Assembly (NCBI GenBank): GCA_947095535.1 | Contig: OX352772.1 | Coordinates: 54,703,445-54,767,444 of the forward strand | Source: Poecilobothrus nobilitatus | Taxonomy: Eukaryota > Arthropoda > Insecta > Diptera > Dolichopodidae | DNA length: 64,000 nt | Reading direction: 5' to 3' | In this document: piece after piece, positions 59,200-64,000 of the stretch | Numbering within the stretch: position 1 is the first letter of the stretch | How the letters are laid out: each line of letters begins with the position of its first letter | The notes under the pieces: model-generated | The model's database searches: none | What the model was told of the DNA's origin: nothing | What the model saw: the letters and a program-made list of their open reading frames with translations, nothing else | Translations under genes and position numbers: made by a program

Positions 59200-60477
59200 G
59201 TCTTCACGTAAAAGTGAAGAGTCTTCCAACGGAGGATCGGAGGATTTGAGAGAATTTTTGATTGACAAATTGTTGTTGTTTACCTTAACTCTCTTGCATA
59301 TTTTATTTGTTGAAGAAAATTAACTCAGTTTATTATTTAATTTGAGATTTCGTTTTTACAATTTATATGGAGTTTAGAATTAATTTCGAGTTCGGTTTTG
59401 AAATTTATTGGGAGGGCGTCAAATAAAAATAGCACATTCGACAAAATAATCTATAAAAATGTTGTTAAAACTTTTTTTTGGCATTTTTTATACCCTACAC
59501 ATTAAGTATAAGGTATATTAACTTTGGTATGGTGTTTATAAGCACCAAAAGGAAGCGAGTTAGATATGGACATGTACATATATATATTCTGAATCAGGAT
59601 CACTTCCTGAGTCGATTTAGCGATGTCCGTTCGCACGATAACTTAAAAACTAGTGAAGCTATCTTGATGAAATTTATATAGTAGGTCACTAATTACGAAA
59701 GGAAAGCTAAGTTCGAATCTGGACAGAATCGGTCCATGGGTTCGGGTACCTCCCATACAACTCCCAAAACCGAATACGTATATCTTCGAAATTAATAAAG
59801 ATATAAACTTAAAATTTTGTACGAAGATGTATTTTCCTGAATCCCTGATATCCCTAAAATTTAATATGAATTGGAGTGGTTGTTCGGGTACCTCCCACAC
59901 GACTCCCAAAACCGAACAAGCATATATTCGAAATTAATAAAGATAGAAACTTCAAATGTGGTACTAGGGTGTTGTTTCCTGAATCCCTTCACACACTTTC
60001 CAAGACCTAACAAGCATATCTTCAAATTTAATAAAGAAAGAAACCTGAAATTTTGTACAAAGGTTGTAAAATCATTTATTTTTTTAGCTTATATTAAATA
60101 CCTAACTAAAATAACTTATGGATTTTTAATTTAATTTGAATTTTTTAGGTGTAGGGTATAAATAAGTCGGTTACATCGACTTACTGTTACATTTACATGT
60201 TTTTAATTGAAAATTATTTATTTTCCAAAATCAAAACTCAAAACTTATATTTATTTTTTAAAATGAAAACTAGATATTAATTCAGATATAGGGTACCAAC
60301 TATAACATTTTTTAAAAATACCAATCAACATTTCTGTGAATGATACCAGTAAACATTTATCTAAACCAATCAACATTTTTGTCATCCGTAATTTTTTACT
60401 TTTACATTGATATTTTGCATTGGGTCATTCACGTAAAGTAGAATTTTTTTTCCTACGATGCACTTTTACGTGAAGAC
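59200..60477. mobile_element. TIR element interrupted by R1-e
   Basis: GTCTTCACGTAAAAGTG at 59200-59216 is the exact inverse of CACTTTTACGTGAAGAC at 60461-60477. Inside the right end another TTCACGTAAAG (60427) faces the terminus, forming a sub-hairpin. R1-e (59484-60204) sits inside, so the original element would be about 560 bp. No clear target duplication was found and the superfamily cannot be named. Confidence 0.65.
59484..60204 (+). mobile_element. R1-e: DINE-1-like element, short
   Basis: The 5' palindrome has one change (TATAAGGTATA), then CACCAAAAGGAAGCGAG, the core and a single GTCCGT instead of a tract. Only about two 142-bp units remain, with a fused boundary near 59985. The 3' end is intact: GTGTAGGGTATA, the TAAGTCG/CGACTTA hairpin (60163-60183) and ACATTTACATGTTTT. 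Nested within the TIR element at 59200-60477. Confidence 0.85.
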
Positions 60478-61371
60478 TCCTAATATGTATCATTACAGTT
60501 TTGATCGTATCATATCAAATGATATCGTCTCTTTTACTTTTATTTTTTCACAAAAATCTAATAATCTTTTCCATCTTCAAAATTTATTCTTACGATACTT
60601 TAGTTTTAATATTTGTAAAATAATTTTTTGAAAAATTTCAATATATAGTATGTATGTATGTATTTACATAATTATATACATATACTCGTAGTTAAAAATT
60701 TACCATCAAATACATTAATTTTCTATATCTCGTATAATACTAATTTAATAGTTTAGAGATTTCAGTAATTTTAAATAAATCACAGTCATATGACAACAAA
60801 AATATATATTAGGCTTTAAAGGTTAAACAAAACAAAAAAAACTTCATTAGATTGTAAAAATGTAAAGCAAATATTATATTCAAAAGTATCAGAATTAATA
60901 TGGGAATCTTTTATAAAAATTTTAACCTCATAAATTTGCCTTTTGTTAAATTAAAACAAGGAAAAAAAAAAACATTGTAATTTTTTATGTCTGATGGGAA
61001 AGTAACCTATCAATTTAGTAACAATGATCATTACATTTCAATTGTCAATTATTTAAATGATTTGTGGAAAACAAAAACTTTTTTTTTTGTTATTAAAATT
61101 TTGCGTTTTTATGTAATAAAAACAAAAAATTTTAATATGCATCTAATAGTTTTAAATTTTTTTTTTTTTTTTAAATTAATTTAGTTTGTTATAAAATTAA
61201 TATGTATTAAACATTTTTATGATATTTTAACTATAATTTTATTGTAACAGCATCAAAGGAAATTATTTTTATGATCAATAAATAATTCGTTAAAAATTAA
61301 AAATAACCATATTGAAAAGATTTTTATCTGTGTGATGTAACTGTATATAGAAAGTGAGTTTTTATATACAA
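60478..61371. other. gene-free AT-rich DNA
   Basis: AT-rich with A runs (60962-60971). An open frame at 60987-61184 is K/N/F-rich and unconvincing. Confidence 0.6.
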
Positions 61372-62076
61372 GTTTTAGCACATTTTCAAACAAATTTTGA
61401 AAAGTTTCACTCTGTCCGTTCGTTCTTCCGTCTGTCTATCCGTTCATCTGTTTACAAAATTTCTACACCGTTAAAAATCGAGCAATGAAATTTAACCATG
61501 GCTAGGTCTCATCAAAAAATTAAATATTGTAGAATAATAACTTTTGTATGTACCCCATCGATTACGGAGTGATAACAGTCCGTCAAACTTATTTTTAAAT
61601 GTGTATATTTCAAGTTCTGCTTAAAATTTTTTTTAATTAAAAAAAGCCATTAGCCACTCCGTTTATCAAAATTATCCATTTTTTTTTTAATTTTGTATTT
61701 AAATATACCGTTATGTGAGACAAAATTTTCCAAGATTTGTATTGCTTCATAACTCCGATAATTGAAATTTTTGTATTTTTAAACACCTGTAACTTAGAGA
61801 CAGCTGTACAAATCTTTTCAAAATAAAAAGCAAAAAATAAAGCTTTATAAGTAAAATTTATAATTTTACAGTTGTTAATGGTTTTTCTTAATTATGCAGA
61901 ATTAAGATAAAATTGATGAAAGTGTCTGTTAACTTTTCACATTTTTTCGTATTATATGAAATTTTAAGAAAATTTTCAAATTTTGGTGCAAGTCACAGTA
62001 TTTTAAACAGTTTATATGTATTATATTTTGGAAAATATGTGCTTTTAAAAACCATTGGTTTATATTCTGCCTTGTT
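61372..62076 (+). mobile_element. R2-d: older DINE-like element
   Basis: Starts TTTTAGCACATTTTC. The GTCC tract has decayed to mixed CCGT/TCTG words (61410-61450), followed by ACACCGTTAAAAAT and a shortened body with TATACCGTTATGTG. The 3' end keeps GGAAAATATGTGC, the hairpin AAACC-ATT-GGTTT (62049-62061) and CTGCCTTGTTC. The stem is conserved although the loop differs from R2-a. Confidence 0.8.
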
Positions 62077-62439
62077 CATTTAATATATATTTGGTATTAT
62101 TTAAAAAAAAAATTTTTTAATTAAAAAATACCACAAAAAAAAAAAATAATAATAATAAATTAAATGATGCTAAAATATTATCAAAATTTATAAACTGGTT
62201 TTATTAAAATAATATTGAAAATTATAAGAAAAATTTTAATTTCTATACATATAGGTATAGTTGTATATTCATTTTGTGTACTAAAAATAAATGAAAGACT
62301 CTTATATTTAATAAAAATTTTATTTAACTGGATCTTCCGTTTTATTAAATAGTCAGAGAGGTTAAGATTTACATATATACATATAATGGTTCTTTTTTCT
62401 CATGATGATCGAATCTAAAACATGTATAATAAAATTTTT
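62077..62439. other. gene-free AT-rich DNA
   Basis: Nothing recognised. Confidence 0.6.
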
Positions 62440-62592
62440 TTAGTTCATTTTTCTACAAATTTCACAGCAATTTTCACAGTGGCTGTAAAAGACGAATTAT
62501 TTTTACGACTTATTTGGGATTCGAACCCAAACTCCCACGGTGTTTACAGTGTATTTTATACGATGTTACTAACTACGATACAGAGGCCCCCA
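62440..62592 (-). mobile_element. SINE-B type element, tRNA-like head and part of body
   Basis: On the minus strand it starts near 62592 with GGGGGCCTCTGTATCG, contains an A-box-like TATCGTAGTTAGTAAC and a B box GGGTTCGAATCCC (plus-strand 62517-62529). It continues through AAATAAGTCG into TACAGCCACTGTGAAAATTG. The B box is perfect; the A box is weaker than at 30.6 kb. Confidence 0.6.
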
Positions 62593-62840
62593 AAACTCCT
62601 TTAAATGTACTGTACTGCTGTACAAATAACGTCTTATAGAATACTTTACATAAACATGTGGAAAAATTTACATAAAAATATTTTATTTTCCTGATATTTC
62701 CTATGCCTATTTAAATATTTTGGTTTATTACTTTCAGCGAAGTGTGTATATGAAACACCACGTGATTAAATGATGATTTTTTTCTTTTTTTTATGATGAT
62801 ATTGGAAAGATTAATAAAATTTTAAACGCTTATATTAATA

Positions 62841-62930
62841 AGACAGAAAGAAAACCAACGTCGTACATTTACAAAAAACAATACAAACTCTTTCGAATTA
62901 TAAAAATTGTATAAAAATTTGTGATTGTGA
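62841..62930 (-). mobile_element. inverted R2 3'-end fragment
   Basis: Read on the minus strand: CACAAATTTTTATACAATTT, AGTTTGTATTGTTTTTTGTA and CGTTGGTTTTC, matching the last ~90 bp of R2 including half of the hairpin. It lies head-on against the 5' end of R2-e. Confidence 0.65.
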
Positions 62931-64000
62931 TTTTTAGCACATTTCCAAAAAAATTTTGAAAAAATGTGCTTATTAGATTCACTCTGTCCGTCCGTCCGTC
63001 TGTTTACAAAACTTCTACACCGTTAAAGATAGAGAAAAAACATTTTAACCATGGGTAGGTCTCATAAAAAAAATAATTGTGTGGAACAACTTTTTCATGT
63101 AGCCCCATCCATTACGAAGGTACAGCCCCTCAAACTTTGAAAAAGCCCTATTTTTAAATGCATATTTCTTATGTTCTGCTTAAGATTTTTTCAATCTGAA
63201 AACGTCATTCGACAGGTACTTTTTCTAACTTTGTAAATTAATATCAAAATTATACATTCTTTTTAAATTTAGTATTTAATTTTACCGTTATGTGAAAAGC
63301 AAATTTTGCATGAATTTTCTACTTTCATAGCTCCGGCAGGCTTCTAGATAGAGGCTTGAAATTTTGAGGCAAGAAAAAACTTTTAGAATTAGTATAAGTT
63401 TGCTCAGAAAATTTTTTTGGGCCACCCCTTGTTTATGAGCTATTAGGGCTCTAAAACGGAAAATTTGCTATTTTTACACACCTGTAACTTAGGAACCTGT
63501 ACACATTTTACTTCGAAAAGATATAAAAATTAAAGCTACAGTAATATATTTTAACGTGTGTTAAAGGTTTATTTTAGTTATATAGGATTTCAGAGTTACA
63601 GCTCTTCAAAATTACGAAAAATCCCCATTTTCAGATGTATATATCTCAGGCTCTTCGTAATAGTTTTGCAATCTAAAACCGCCAGAAGACCGGAAATTTT
63701 ATTAAATTTACCGTTATGTGAAAACCACATTTTGCATGAAATTTCTTTTTTCATAACTCCGGCACACCTTTAGATAGGAACCTGAAATTTTGAGAGCAGA
63801 AAGAACTTTTAGAATTAGTATAAGTTTCCTTAGAAAATTTTTTTGCGCCACTCCCTGTGTAAAAGGTATTAGGGCTGAAAAATTGAAAATTTGCTATTTT
63901 TAGGCACCTGCAGCTTAAGCACCTGTACAAATTTTTCTTCGGCGAGGCATGAAAATGAAAGGTTCAATAATATAATTTTACGCGTGTTAATGGCTTTTCT
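62931..64000 (+). mobile_element. R2-e: DINE-like element, runs off the window
   Basis: Has the 5' palindrome AGCACATTT ... AAATGTGCT, GTCC units at 62986-63000 and at least two body units (CAGCCCCTCAAAC near 63123, CAGCTCTTCAAAA near 63599; period about 476 bp), like R2-a. The window ends inside it, so the 3' end is not visible. Confidence 0.85.

Noticed and set aside
33785..64000. Downstream K2P pore exon with a GYG selectivity motif
   Set aside because: No plausible T-x-G-Y-G reading with splice sites was spotted on the plus strand by eye. A profile search would be decisive.

Overview
This window looks like nuclear DNA from a fly (Diptera). It is extremely AT-rich, full of poly(A)/poly(T) and (TA)n tracts, almost free of coding sequence, and loaded with short non-autonomous transposons whose features (GTCC tetranucleotide tracts, TATACCC termini, 140-150 bp internal minisatellites, 3' hairpins) are those of the DINE-1/INE-1/mini-me group of dipteran Helitron/Helentron-derived elements. 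No species can be named from the sequence.

The only convincing host coding sequence is one exon at 33567-33784 (+). It encodes a short N-terminus, the first membrane helix and the start of the extracellular cap of a two-pore-domain (K2P) potassium channel of the TWIK-1-like type. It has a good 3' splice site and a perfect GTAAGT donor. No pore-loop exon was recognised downstream, so 33785-64000 is probably one very long intron, and the DNA upstream is probably 5' intron or intergenic.

Repeat layout. Family R1 (ends TATACCCTACAC, hairpin TAAGTCG/CGACTTA) has copies at 550-1604 (-), 26197-27822 (+, 3' truncated), 35374-36173 (-), 53768-54968 (+) and 59484-60204 (+); its centre is a 142-bp or 147-bp minisatellite. 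Family R2 (ends GCACATTTCC, hairpin AAACC/GGTTT) has copies at 27854-29170 (+), 31254-32026 (-), 40694-41545 (+), 61372-62076 (+) and 62931-64000 (+, runs off the window), plus degraded pieces at 16520-17163, 23130-23660, 32027-32975, 48380-48690 and 62841-62930. Family R3 (ends TATACCCGTACG, hairpin GTTGAC/GTCAAC) has two nearly identical copies at 38501-40084 and 43536-45108. A single related element, R4, lies at 57882-58570.

Other mobile DNA: a foldback element with 9-bp target duplications and a strikingly GC-rich core (25156-26038); a pogo/Tigger-like MITE with TA duplications (50980-51522); a TIR element split by an R1 insertion (59200-60477); tRNA-derived SINEs (14191-14622, 36741-36975, and minus-strand heads near 30.5, 47.5, 57.75 and 62.5 kb); and relics of non-LTR retrotransposons (left edge, 21.05 kb, about 34.5 kb, 52.9 kb).

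The most interesting observations are the shared modular architecture of the R1-R3 families with family-specific ends and hairpins, a 441-bp higher-order repeat (A-A-B) of 147-bp monomers inside one R1 copy, the GC-rich core of the foldback element, and a double DRE/BEAF-type palindrome at 56792-56809. I found no sign of a bacterial-type system or of a novel multigene system.
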